The notes: generated from the sequence alone by a model not told the origin. A DNA stretch of 64,000 nt from Hydractinia symbiolongicarpus (GCF_029227915.1 NC_079876.1:29361828-29425827); one strand, 5' to 3'; positions 11,285 to 22,468 are shown, numbered from the stretch's first letter. Numbers and translations are program-made.

Positions 11285-11655
11285 TGAAATTTCACGTTAC
11301 CAAGGTTGCTTGAACTTGGAAAACGTACTGGCAATGAACCTCAGTATTCTAAATCGCGCAAGAGCACTACCATTTGACGACCTTCAGATTTTTCAATAAT
11401 TTGCCCTTTTGATAACTCAACAAAATGAATAGAACTGCAAACAAGTATGGTAATATCTGTGATTTTGAGTTTGAAAGTTTGAGACATGGAAAGAATAATT
11501 GCGCATTGTGAAATAACGGCTGGTACAACTATTGCAGCTGTTCTACCTCTCCAAGTTCGATACTTCGCCACAACGTGTCATGGCAAACACATTTCCACGA
11601 TTAAAACTCTACAAGCATCCCTCAATCTTCTTATCACACAGGTTAGCCTAGCTAG

Positions 11656-11738
11656 TACCAGAGGTGGGGTTCGAACCAACGCGGACAATCGTCCATTGGA
11701 ACTTAAGTCCAACGCCTTAACCACTCGGCAAACCTGGT
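11656..11738 (-). tRNA. tRNA-Leu(UAA) copy, T-stem and acceptor changes
   Basis: G51 to T opens the middle T-stem pair, and G9 and G7 are both T. The rest is consensus. Confidence 0.65.
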
Positions 11739-12108
11739 TGAAAATTCAAGTTAATAAGGTTACTTGAACTTGAAAAGGGTACGGGAAATGAACCTTAGTA
11801 TTCTAAATCGCCCAAGAGCATTACCATTTGACGACCTTCAGATTTTTCAATAATTTGCCCTTTTGATAACTCAAGAAAAGGAATGGAACTGCAAAATGGG
11901 ATGGTAATATTTGGGATTTTGAGTTTGAAAGTTTCAGATATGGAAGGCATTATTGCGCATAGTGAAGTAACGGCTGGTAGAATTACTGGGGCTATTCTAT
12001 TTTGCCCTGTGGGATAATTCAACACAACGTATCATGTTAACACATATCCACGGTTAAAACTCTCCAATCATCCCTCAATCTTCTTATCACACAGGTTAGC
12101 CTAGCTAA

Positions 12109-12191
12109 TGCCAGAGGCGGGGTTCGAACCCATGCGGACAATAGTCCATTGGAACTTAAGTCCAACGCCTTAACCACTCGGCCACCCTGGT
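12109..12191 (-). tRNA. tRNA-Leu(UAA), ATG/GGCGG subfamily, C72
   Basis: As 5139 plus T72 to C, so the terminal 1-72 pair is A-C. Confidence 0.66.
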
Positions 12192-12562
12192 TGAAATTTC
12201 AAGGTAATAAGGTTACTTGAACTTTGAAAAAGTACTGGCAATGAATCTTATTATTTTAAATCGCGCAAGAGCATTACCATTTGACGACCTTCAGACTTTT
12301 CAATAATTTGCCGTTTTGATAACTCAACAGATCGACTGGAACTGCAAAAAAGTATGGTAATATCTGTGATTTTGAGTTTGAAAGTTTGAGACATGGAAAG
12401 AATAATTGCGCATTGTGAAATAACGGCTGGTACAACTATTGCAGCTGTTCTACCTCTCCAAGTTCGATACTTCGCCACAACGTGTCATGGCAAACACATT
12501 TCCACGATTAAAACTCTACAAGCATCCCTCAATCTTCTTATCACACAGGTTAGCCTAGCTAG

Positions 12563-12645
12563 TACCAGAGGTGGGGTTCGAACCAACGCGGACAATCGTC
12601 CATTGGAACTTAAGTCCAACGCCTTAACCACTCGGCCACCCTGGT
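12563..12645 (-). tRNA. tRNA-Leu(UAA) copy, G51 changed
   Basis: G51 to T only (shared with 11656, one 907-bp duplication away). The acceptor changes of 11656 are absent here. Confidence 0.75.
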
Positions 12646-13015
12646 TGAAAATTCAAGTTAATAAGGTTACTTGAACTTGAAAAGGGTACGGGAAATGAAC
12701 CTTAGTATTCTAAATCGCCCAAGAGCATTACCATTTGACGACCTTCAGATTTTTCAATAATTTGCCCTTTTGATAACTCAAGAAAAGGAATGGAACTGCA
12801 AAATGGGATGGTAATATTTGGGATTTTGAGTTTGAAAGTTTCAGATATGGAAGGCATTATTGCGCATAGTGAAGTAACGGCTGGTAGAATTACTGGGGCT
12901 ATTCTATTTTGCCCTGTGGGATAATTCAACACAACGTATCATGTTAACACATATCCACGGTTAAAACTCTCCAATCATCCCTCAATCTTCTTATCACACA
13001 GGTTAGCCTAGCTAA

Positions 13016-13098
13016 TGCCAGAGGCGGGGTTCGAACCCATGCGGACAATAGTCCATTGGAACTTAAGTCCAACGCCTTAACCACTCGGCCACCCTGGT
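13016..13098 (-). tRNA. tRNA-Leu(UAA), ATG/GGCGG subfamily, C72
   Basis: Same as 12109, 907 bp away. Confidence 0.66.
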
Positions 13099-13468
13099 TG
13101 AAATTTCAAGGTAATAAGGTTACTTGAACTTTGAAAAAGTACTGGCAATGAATCTTATTATTTTAAATCGCGCAAGAGCATTACCATTTGACGACCTTCA
13201 GACTTTTCAATAATTTGCCGTTTTGATAACTCAACAGATCGACTGGAACTGCAAAAAAGTATGGTAATATCTGTGATTTTGAGTTTGAAAGTTTGAGACA
13301 TGAAGGAATAATTGCGCATTGTGAAATAACGGCTGGTACAACTATTGCAGCTGTTCTACCTCTCCAAGTTCGATACTTCGCCACAACGTGTCATGGCAAA
13401 CACATTTCCACGATTAAAACTCTACAAGCATCCCTCAATCTTCTTATCACACAGGTTAGCCTAGCTAG

Positions 13469-13551
13469 TACCAGAGGTGGGGTTCGAACCCACGCGGACA
13501 ATCGTCCATTGGAACTTAAGTCCAACGCCTTAACCACTCGGCCACCCTGGT
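13469..13551 (-). tRNA. trnL-UAA: tRNA-Leu(UAA), consensus
   Basis: Identical to the consensus copy. Confidence 0.92.
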
Positions 13552-13921
13552 TAAAAATTCAGGTTAATAAGGTTACTTGAACTTGAAAAGGGTACGGGAA
13601 ATGAACCTTAGTATTCTAAATCGCCCAAGAGCATTACCATTTGACGACCTTCAGATTTTTCAATAATTTGCCCTTTTGATAACTCAACAAAAGGAATGGA
13701 ACTGCAAAATGGGTTGGTAATATTTGGGATTTTGAGTTTGAAAGTTTCAGATATGGAAGGCATTATTGCGCATAGTGAAGTAACGGCTGGTAGAATTACT
13801 GGGGCTATTCTATTTTGCCCTGTGGGATAATTCAACACAACGTATCATGTTAACACATATCCACGGTTAAAACTCTCCAATCATCCCTCAATCTTCTTAT
13901 CACACAGGTTAGCCTAGCTAA

Positions 13922-14004
13922 TACCAGAGGCGGGGTTCGAACCCATGCGGACAATAGTCCATTGGAACTTAAGTCCAACGCCTTAACCACTCGGCCACCC
14001 TGGT
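13922..14004 (-). tRNA. tRNA-Leu(UAA), ATG/GGCGG subfamily
   Basis: Same as 5139. Confidence 0.72.
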
Positions 14005-14374
14005 TGAAATTTCAAGTTAATAAGGTTACTTGAACTTTGAAAAAGTACTGGCAATGAATCTTATTATTTTAAATCGCACAAGAGCATTACCATTTGACGA
14101 CCTTCAGACTTTTCAATAATTTGCCGTTTTGATAACTCAACAGATTGACTGGAACTGCAAAAAAGTATGGTAATATCTGTGATTTTGAGTTTGAAAGTTT
14201 GAGACATGAAGGAATAATTGCGCATTGTGAAATAACGGCTGGTACAACTATTGCAGCTGTTCTACCTCTCCAAGCTCGATACTTCGCCACAACGTGCCAT
14301 GGCAAACACATTTCCACGATTAAAACTCTACAATCATCCCTCAATCTTCTTATCACACAGGTTAGCCTAGCTAA

Positions 14375-14457
14375 TACCACAGGTGGGGTTCGAACCCACG
14401 CGGACAATCGTCCATTGGAACTTAAGTCCAACGCCTTAACCACTCGGCGACCCTGGT
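14375..14457 (-). tRNA. tRNA-Leu(UAA), acceptor 5-68 mismatch, C9
   Basis: As 4687 with an additional G9 to C in the joint before the D stem, inside the A box. Confidence 0.76.
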
Positions 14458-14827
14458 TGTAATTTCACGTTACCAAGGTTGCTCGAACTTGGAAAACGTA
14501 CTGGCAATGAACCTCAGTATTCTAAATCGCGCAAGAGCACTACCATTTGACAACCTTCAAATTTTTCAATAATTTGCCCTTTTGATAACTCAACAAAATG
14601 AATGGAACTGCAAACAAGTATGGTAATATCTGTGATTTTGAGTTTGAAAGTTTGAGACATGGAAGGAATAATTGCGCATAGTGAAGTAACGGCTGGTAGA
14701 ATTACTGGGGCTATTCTATTTTGCCCTGTGGGATAATTCAACACAACGTATCATGTTAACACATATCCACGGTTAAAACTCTCCAATCATCCCTCAATCT
14801 TCTTATCACACAGGTTAGTCTAGCTAA

Positions 14828-14910
14828 TACCAGAGGCGGGGTTCAAACCCATGCGGACAATAGTCCATTGGAACTTAAGTCCAACGCCTTAACCACTCGG
14901 CCACCCTGGT
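14828..14910 (-). pseudogene. tRNA-Leu(UAA) copy with T-loop C56 lost
   Basis: C56 to T changes the conserved T-loop base that pairs with G19 and alters the B box. A49-C65 mismatch and U50-G64 wobble are also present. The same purine-rich 5' flank as at 8394 follows. Confidence 0.6.
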
Positions 14911-15285
14911 TGAAAAGAAAAGAAAAAGAAATAAGGTTACTTGAACTTTGAAAAAGTACTGGCAATGAATCTTATTATTTTAAATCGCGCAAGAGCATTA
15001 CCATTTGACGACCTTCAGACTTTTCAATAATTTGCCGTTTTGATAACTCAACAGATTGACTGGAACTGCAAAAAAGTATGGTAATATCTGTGATTTTGAG
15101 TTTGAAAGTTTGAGACATGAAGGAATAATTGCGCATTGTGAAATAACGGCTGGTACAACTATTGCAGCTGTTCTACCTCTCCAAGCTAGATACTTCGCCA
15201 CCACGTGTCATGGCAAACACATTTCCACGATTAAAACTCTACAAGCATCCCTTAATCTTCTTAACACACAGGTTAGCCTAGCTAA

Positions 15286-15368
15286 TACCAGAGGTGGTGT
15301 TCGAACCCATACGGACAATAGTCCATTGGAACTTAAGTCCAACGCCTTAACCACTCGGCCACCCTGGT
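15286..15368 (-). tRNA. tRNA-Leu(UAA) copy, weak T stem
   Basis: C61 to A and A49-C65 open both ends of the T stem. Other arms are consensus. G37 is normal, unlike the related copy at 9676. Confidence 0.62.
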
Positions 15369-15739
15369 TGAAATTTCAGGTTAATAAGGTTACTTGATCT
15401 CGGAAAAAGTACTGGGAATGAACCTTAGTATTTTTAATCGTGCAAGAGCATTAACATCTGTCGATCTTCTTATTTCTTTCATAATTTGCCGTTTTGATAA
15501 TTCAACAAATTGACTGGAACTGCAAAAAAGTATGGTAATATTTGGGATTTTGAGTTTGAAAATTTGAGATATGGAAGGAATAATTGCGCATTGTGAAATA
15601 ACGACTGGTACAACTATTGCAGCTGTTCTATTTCTCCAGGTTCGATACTTCGCCAGAACGTGTCATGGCAAACACATTTCCACGTTTAAACTCTCCAAGC
15701 ATCCTTCAATCATCTTATCACCCAGATAAACCTAGCTAA

Positions 15740-15746
15740 TACCGGA
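15740..15746 (-). pseudogene. unit with tRNA deleted
   Basis: Same junction as 4377, 5610 bp from the copy at 10130. Confidence 0.8.
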
Positions 15747-16049
15747 ATCGTGCAAGAGCATTACCATTTGACGACCTTCAGACTTTTCAATTGTCTGCCG
15801 TTTTGATAACTCAACAGATTGACTGGAACTGCAAACAAGTATAGTAATATCTGTGATTTTGAGTTTGAAAATTTGAGACACGGAGGGAATAATTGCGCAT
15901 TGTAAAATAACGGCTGGTACAACTATTGCAGCTGTTCTACCTCTCCAAGTTCGATACTTCGCCACAACGTGCCATGGCAAACACATTTCCACGATTAAAA
16001 CTCTACAATCATCCCTCAATCTTCTTATCACACAGGTTAGCCTAGCTAA

Positions 16050-16132
16050 TACCACAGGTGGGGTTCGAACCCACGCGGACAATCGTCCATTGGAACTTAA
16101 GTCCAACGCCTTAACCACTCGGCCACCCTGGT
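16050..16132 (-). tRNA. tRNA-Leu(UAA), acceptor 5-68 mismatch
   Basis: Same body as 4687. Confidence 0.8.
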
Positions 16133-16501
16133 TGTAATTTCACGTTACCAAGGTTGCTTGAACTTGGAAAACGTACTGGCAATGAACCTCAGTATTCTAA
16201 ATCGCGCAAGAGCACTACCATTTGACGACCTTCAGATTTTTCAATAATTTGCCCTTTTGATAACTCAACAAAATGAATGGAACTGCAAAATGGGATGGTA
16301 AAATTTAGGATTTTGAGTTTGAAAGTTTCAGATATGGAAGGTATTATTGCGTATCGTGAAGTTACGGCTGGTAGAATTATTGGGGTATTCTATTTTGCCC
16401 TGTGCGATAATTCAACACAACGTATCATGTTAACACATTTCCACGGTTAAAACTCTCCAACCATCCCTCAATCTTCTTATCACACAGGTTAGCCTAGCTA
16501 A

Positions 16502-16584
16502 TACCAGAGGTGGGGTTCGAACCCACGCGGACAATCGTCCATTGGAACTTAAGTCCAACGCCTTAACCACTCGGCCACCCTGGT
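16502..16584 (-). tRNA. trnL-UAA: tRNA-Leu(UAA), consensus
   Basis: Identical to the consensus copy, but its 3' flank is a B spacer. The consensus tRNA body is therefore not tied to A spacers. Confidence 0.92.
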
Positions 16585-16954
16585 TGAAATTTCAAGTTAA
16601 TAAGGTTACTTGAACTTGGAAAAAGTACTGGCAATGAATCTTATTATTTTAAATCGCGCAAGAGCATTACCATTTGACGACCTTCAGACTTTTCAATAAT
16701 TTGCCGTTTTGATAACTCAACAGATTGACTGGAACTGCAAAAAAGTATGGTAATATCTGTGATTTTGAGTTTGCAAGTTTGAGACATGGAAGAAATAATT
16801 GCGCATTGTGAAATAACGGCTGGTACAACTATTGCAGCTGTTCTATTTCTCCAGGTTCGATACTTCGCCACAACGTGTCATGGCAAACACATTTCCACGT
16901 TTAAATTCTCCAAGCATCCTTCAATCATCTTATCACCCAGATAAACCTAGCTAA

Positions 16955-17037
16955 TACCGGAGGTTAGGTTCGAACCCACGCGGACAATCGTCCATTGGAA
17001 CTTAAGTCCAACGCCTTAACCACTCGGCCACCCTGGT
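16955..17037 (-). tRNA. tRNA-Leu(UAA) copy, T-stem and acceptor changes
   Basis: T69 to C (A4-C69), C63 to A (mismatch) and C62 to T (wobble). Its 3' end reads TACCGGA, the same as the remnants of the tRNA-deleted units, so it resembles their undeleted parent. Confidence 0.65.
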
Positions 17038-17407
17038 TGAAATTTCAGGTTACCAAGGTTACTTGAACTTTGAAAACGTACTGGCAATGAACCTTAGTAA
17101 TCTAAATCGCGCAAGAGCACTACCATTTGACGACCTTCAGATTTTTCAATAATTTGCCCTTCTGATAACTCAACAAAATGAATGGAACTGCAAAATGGGA
17201 TGGTAATATTTGGGATTTTGAGTTTGAAAGTTTCAGATATGGAAGGCATTATTGCGTATCGTGAAGTAACGGCTGGTAGAATTATTGGGGCTATTCTATT
17301 TTGCCTTGTGGGATAATTCAACACAACGTATCATGTTAACACATTTCCACGGTTAAAACTCTCCAAGCATCCTTCAATCTTCTTATCACACAGGTTAGCC
17401 TAGCTAA

Positions 17408-17490
17408 TACCAGAGGTGGGGTTCGAACCCATGCGGACAATAGTCCATTGGAACTTAAGTTCAACGCCTTAACCACTCGGCCACCCTGGT
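17408..17490 (-). tRNA. tRNA-Leu(UAA) copy, anticodon-stem mismatch
   Basis: G30 to A gives A30-C40, and A49-C65 is unpaired in the T stem. Confidence 0.68.
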
Positions 17491-17860
17491 TGAAATTTCA
17501 AGTTAATAAGGTTACTTGAACTTGGAAAAAGTACTGGAAATGAATCTTATTTTTTTAAATCGCGCAAGAGCATTACCATTTGACGAATTTCAGATTTTTT
17601 AATAACTTTCTATTTTGATAGCTCAACAAAGTGAATGGAGCTTCAAAAAAGGATGGTAATATTTGGGATTTGGAGTTTGAATGTTTGAGATATGGAAGGC
17701 ATTATTGCGCATCGTGAAGTAACGGCTGGTACAAATATTTCAGCTGTTCTATTTCTCCAGGTTCGATACTTCGCCAAAACGTGTCATGGCAAACACATTT
17801 TCACGTTTAATTTCTCCAAGCATCCTTCAATCATCTTGTCACCCAGATAAACCTAGCTAA

Positions 17861-17943
17861 TACCTGATGGGGGGTTCGAACCCACGCGGACAATCGTCCA
17901 TTGTAACTTAAGTCCAACGCCTTAACCACTCGGCCACCCTGGT
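17861..17943 (-). pseudogene. tRNA-Leu(UAA) copy, acceptor and T stems degraded
   Basis: T69 to A, C66 to A, A64 to C and C40 to A each open a pair. The B-box core is intact. Confidence 0.58.
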
Positions 17944-18313
17944 TGAAATATCAGGTTACCAAGGTTACTTGAACTTGGAAAACGTACTGGCAATGAACCT
18001 TAGTATTCTAAATCGTGCAAGAGCACTACCATTTGACGACTTTCAGATTTTTTAATAGATTGCCCTTTTGATAACTCAACAAAATGAATGGAACTGCAAA
18101 ATGGGATGGTACTATTTGGGATTTTGAGTTTGAAAGTTTCAGATATGGAAGGCATTATTGCGTATCGTGAAGTAACGGATAGTAAAATTATTGGCGCTAT
18201 TCTATTTTGCCTTGTGGGATAATTCAACACAACGTATCATTTTAACACATTACCACGGTTTAAACTTTCCAAGCATCCCTCAATCTTCTTATCACACAGG
18301 TTAGCCTAGCTAA

Positions 18314-18395
18314 TACCAGAGATGGGGTTGAAACCATGTGGACAATAGTCCATTGGAACTTAAGTCTAACGCCTTAACCACTCGGCCACCCTGGT
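18314..18395 (-). pseudogene. tRNA-Leu(UAA) copy with broken T arm
   Basis: 82 nt. The T arm reads ATGG-TTTCAACC-CCAT: one base is lost and TTCGAAC is gone, so the B box is destroyed. A29-C41 mismatch in the anticodon stem. It is the type copy of a subfamily at 18766, 20124, 21029, 22839 and 24649. Confidence 0.75.
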
Positions 18396-18765
18396 TGAAA
18401 TTTCAGGTTACCAAGGTTATTTGAACTTGGAAAACGTACTGGCAATGAACCTTAGTATTCTAAATCGCGCAAGAGCACTACCATTTGACGACCTTTAGAT
18501 TTTTCAATAATTTGCCCTTTTGATAACTCAACAAAATGAATGGAACTGCAAAATGGGATGGTACTATTTGGGATTTTGAGTTTGAAAGTTTCAGATATGG
18601 AAGGCATTATTGCGTATCGTGAAGTAACGGATAGTAAAATTATTGGCGCTATTCTATTTTGCCCTGTGGGATAATTCAACACAACGTATCATTTTAACAC
18701 ATTACCACGGTTTAAACTTTCCAAGCATCCCTCAATCTTCTTATCACACAGGTTAGCCTAGCTAA

Positions 18766-18847
18766 TACCAGAGATGGGGTTGAAACCATGTGGACAATAG
18801 TCCATTGGAACTTAAGTCTAACGCCTTAACCACTCGGCCACCCTGGT
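18766..18847 (-). pseudogene. tRNA-Leu(UAA) copy with broken T arm
   Basis: Same lesion as 18314 in the adjacent unit (452 bp away), with near-identical flanks. Confidence 0.75.
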
Positions 18848-19217
18848 TGAAATTTCAGGTTACCAAGGTTATTTGAACTTGGAAAACGTACTGGCAATAA
18901 ACCTTAGTATTCTAAATCGTGCAAGAGCACTACCATTTGACGACCTTCAGATTTTTCAATAATTTGCCCTTTTGATAACTCAACAAAATGAATGGAAATG
19001 CAAAATGGGACGGTAATACTTGGGATTTTGAGTTTGAAAGTTTCAGATATGGAAGGCATTATTGCGTATCGTGAAGTAACGGCTGGTAGAATTATTGGGG
19101 CTATTCTATTTTGCCCTGTGGAATAATTCAACGCAACGTATCATGTTAACACATTTCCACGGTTAAAACTCTCCAAGTATTCCTCTATCTTCTTATCACA
19201 CAGGTTAGCCTAGCTAA

Positions 19218-19300
19218 TACCAGAGGTGGGGTTGCAACTCATGCGGACCATAGTCCATTGAAACTTAAGTCCAACGCCTTAACCACTCGGCCACCCTGGT
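19218..19300 (-). pseudogene. tRNA-Leu(UAA) copy with altered T loop
   Basis: The T loop has C57 and G56 in place of G57 and C56 (TTGCAAC in place of TTCGAAC on the + strand), and G52 is A. The B box no longer fits. G30-U40 wobble. Confidence 0.62.
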
Positions 19301-19670
19301 TGAAATTTCAGGTTACCAAGGTTACTTGAACTTGGAAAACGTACTGGCAATGAACCTTAGTATTCTAAATCGTGCAAGAGCACTACCATTTGACAAACTT
19401 CAGATTTTTCAATAATTTGCCCTTTTGATAACTCAACGAAATGAATGAAATTGCAAAATGGGATGGTAATACTTGGGATTTTGTGTTTGAAAGTTTCAGA
19501 TATGGAAGGCATTATTGCGTATCGTGAAGTAACGGTTGGTAGAATTATTGGGGCTATTCTGTTTTGCCCTGTGGGATAATTCAACACAACATATCATGTT
19601 AACACATTTCCACGGTTAAAACTCTCCAAACATCCCTCAATCTTCTTATCACACAGGTTAGCCTAGCTAA

Positions 19671-19753
19671 TACCAGAGGTGGGGTTCGAACCCACGCGGA
19701 CAATCGTCCATTGTAACTTAAGTCCAACGCCTTAACCACTCGGCCACCCTGGT
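19671..19753 (-). tRNA. tRNA-Leu(UAA) copy, 30-40 mismatch
   Basis: C40 to A gives G30-A40 in the anticodon stem; otherwise consensus with intact promoter boxes. The same version is at 22386 and 24196. Confidence 0.78.
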
Positions 19754-20123
19754 TGAAATTTCAGGTTACCAAGGTTACTTGAACTTGGAAAACGTACTGG
19801 CAATGAACCTTAGTATTCTAAATCGTGCAGGAGCACTACCATTTGACGACCATCAGATTTTTTAATAGATTGCCCTTTTGATAACTCAACAAAATGAATG
19901 GAACTGCAAAATGGGATGGTACTATTTGGGATTTTGAGTTTGAAAGTTTCAGATATGGAAGGCATTATTGCGTATCGTGAAGTAACGGCTGGTAAAATTA
20001 TTGGCGCTATTCTATTTTGCCCTGTGGGATAATTCAACACAACGTATCATTTTAACACATTTCCACGGTTTAAACTTTCCAAGCATCCCTCAATCTTCTT
20101 ATCACACAGGTTAGCCTAGCTAA

Positions 20124-20205
20124 TACCAGAGATGGGGTTGAAACCATGTGGACAATAGTCCATTGGAACTTAAGTCTAACGCCTTAACCACTCGGCCACC
20201 CTGGT
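20124..20205 (-). pseudogene. tRNA-Leu(UAA) copy with broken T arm
   Basis: Same lesion as 18314. Confidence 0.75.
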
Positions 20206-20575
20206 TGAAATTTCAGGTTACCAAGGTTATTTAAACTTGGAAAACGTACTGGCAATGAACCTTAGTATTCTAAATCGCGCAAGAGCACTACCATTTGACG
20301 ACCTTCAGATTTTTCAACAATTTGCCCTTTTGATAACTCAACAAAATGAATGGAACTGCAAAATGGGATGGTAATATTTGAGATTTTGAGTTTGAAAGTT
20401 TCAGATATGGAAGGCATTATTGCGTATCGTGAAGTAACGGCTGGTAAATTTATTGGCGGTATTCTATTTTGCCCTGTGGAATAATTCAACGCAACGTATC
20501 ATGTTAACACATTTCCACGGTTAAAACTCTCCAAGTATTCCTCTATCTTCTTATCACACAGGTTAGCCTAGCTAA

Positions 20576-20658
20576 TACCAGAGGTGGGGTTGGAACCCAT
20601 GCGGACAATCGTCCATTGGAACTTAAGTCCAACGCCTCAACCACTCGGCCACCCTGGT
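20576..20658 (-). pseudogene. tRNA-Leu(UAA) copy with G57 changed
   Basis: G57 to C in the T loop breaks the B-box core, A49-C65 is unpaired, and one D-loop A is G. Confidence 0.58.
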
Positions 20659-21028
20659 TGAAATTTCAGGTTACCAAGGTTACTTGAACTTGGAAAAAGT
20701 ACTGGCAATGAACCTTAGTATTCTAAATCGTGCAAGAGCACTACCATTTGACGACCTTTAGATTTTTCAATAATTTGCCCTTTTGATAACTCAACAAAAT
20801 GAATGGAATTGCAAAATGGGATGGTACTATTTGGGATTTTGAGTTTGAAAGTTTCAGATATGGAAGGCATTATTGCGTATCGTGAAGTAACGGCTGGTAA
20901 AATTATTGGCGCTATTCTATTTTGCCCTGTGGGATAATTCAACACAACGTATCATGTTAACACATTTCCACGGTTTAAACTTTCCAAGCATCCCTCAATC
21001 TTCATATCACACAGGTTAGCCTAGCTAA

Positions 21029-21110
21029 TACCAGAGATGGGGTTGAAACCATGTGGACAATAGTCCATTGGAACTTAAGTCTAACGCCTTAACCACTCGG
21101 CCACCCTGGT
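21029..21110 (-). pseudogene. tRNA-Leu(UAA) copy with broken T arm
   Basis: Same lesion as 18314. It begins the series repeated every 1810 bp (22839, 24649). Confidence 0.75.
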
Positions 21111-21480
21111 TGAAATTTCAGGTTACCAAGGTTATTTGAACTTGGAAAACGTACTGGCAATGAACCTTAGTATTCTAAATCGCGCAAGAGCACTACCATT
21201 TGACGACCTTCAGATTTTTCAATAATTTGCCCTTTTGATAACTCAACAAAATGAATGGAACTGCAAAATGGGATGGTAATATTTGGGATTTTGAGTTTGG
21301 AGGTTTCAGATATGGAAGGCATTATTGCGTATCGTGAAGTAACGGCTGGTAAATTTATTGGCGGTATTCTATTTTGCCCTGTGGGATAATTCAACACAAC
21401 GTATCATGTTAACACATTTCCACGGTTTAAACTTTCCAAGCATCCCTCAATCTTCTTATCACACAGGTTAGCCTAGCTAA

Positions 21481-21563
21481 TACCAGGGGTGGTGTTTGAA
21501 CCCATGCGGACAATAGACCATTGGAACTTAAGTCTAACGCCTTAACCACTCGGCCACCCTGGT
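21481..21563 (-). pseudogene. tRNA-Leu(UAA) copy, B box altered
   Basis: G57 to A and C61 to A damage the T arm, and A29-C41 is mismatched. T67 to C turns the G6-U67 wobble into a G-C pair. Repeated at 23291 and 25101. Confidence 0.62.
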
Positions 21564-21932
21564 TGAACATTCAGGTTAATAAGGTTACTTGAATTTGGAA
21601 AGGGTACGGGAAATGAACCTTAGTATTCTAAATCGCCCAAGAACATTACCATTTGACGAACTTCAGATTTTGTAATAATTTTCCATTTTGATAGCTCAAC
21701 AAAATGAGTGGAGCTGCAAAAAAGGATGGTAATATTTGAGATTTGGAGTTTGAATGTTTGAGATATGGAAGGCATTATTGCGCATCGTGAAGTAACGGCT
21801 GGTAGAACTATTGGGGCTATTCTATTTCGCCATGTGGGATAATTCAACACAACGTGTCATATTAACGCATTTCCACGGCAAAACCCTCCAAGCATCCCTC
21901 AATCTTCTTATCACACAGGTTAGCCTAGCTAA

Positions 21933-22015
21933 TACCAGAGGTGAGGTTCGAACCCATACGGACAATAGTCCATTGGAACTTAAGTCCAACGCCTTAACCA
22001 CTCGGCCACCCTGGT
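21933..22015 (-). tRNA. tRNA-Leu(UAA) copy, T-stem wobble
   Basis: G52-U62 wobble and A49-C65 mismatch. The loop and all other arms are consensus. Confidence 0.7.
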
Positions 22016-22385
22016 TGAAATTTCAGGTTACCAAGGTTACTTGAACTTGGAAAAAGTACTGGCAATGAACCTTAGTATTCTAAATCGTGCAAGAGCACTA
22101 CCATTTGACGACCTTTAGATTTTTCAATAATTTGCCCTTTTGATAACTCAACAAAATGAATGGAATTGCAAAATGGGATGGTAATACTTGGGATGTTGAG
22201 TTTGAAAGTTTCAGATATGGAAGGCATTATTGCGTATCGTGAAGTAACGGTTGGTAGAATTATTGGGGCTATTCTGTTTTGCCCTGTGGGATAATTCAAC
22301 ACAACATATCATGTTAACACATTTCCACGGTTAAAACTCTCCAAACATCCCTCAATCTTCTTATCACACAGGTTAGCCTAGCTAA

Positions 22386-22468
22386 TACCAGAGGTGGGGT
22401 TCGAACCCACGCGGACAATCGTCCATTGTAACTTAAGTCCAACGCCTTAACCACTCGGCCACCCTGGT
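22386..22468 (-). tRNA. tRNA-Leu(UAA) copy, 30-40 mismatch
   Basis: Same as 19671. Confidence 0.78.

Larger units (their letters stand above)
11486..13299. repeat. 907-bp tandem duplication of one A/B dimer
   Basis: 11486-12392 and 12393-13299 are near-identical. Two rare tRNA variants recur exactly 907 bp apart: the T-stem change at 11656 and 12563, and the T72 to C change at 12109 and 13016. This indicates a recent one-dimer unequal exchange. Confidence 0.85.
1..16600 (-). repeat. tRNA-Leu satellite, A/B dimer section
   Basis: Tandem array of tRNA-bearing units whose spacers alternate between two types. A spacers carry the + strand words GGAATAATTGCGCATTG and GTTCGATACTTCGCC. B spacers carry GGCATTATTGCG, TTTTGCCCTGTGGGATAA and CGTATCATGTTAACAC. 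Successive B spacers begin near 457, 1357 and 2257, so the dimer period is 900 bp here and 906-907 bp further right. Between tRNAs there is only spacer of about 370 bp. It contains short ORFs that are products of the repeat, one of them an antisense read through the tRNA. I see no protein gene, rRNA or second RNA gene in it. Confidence 0.95.
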
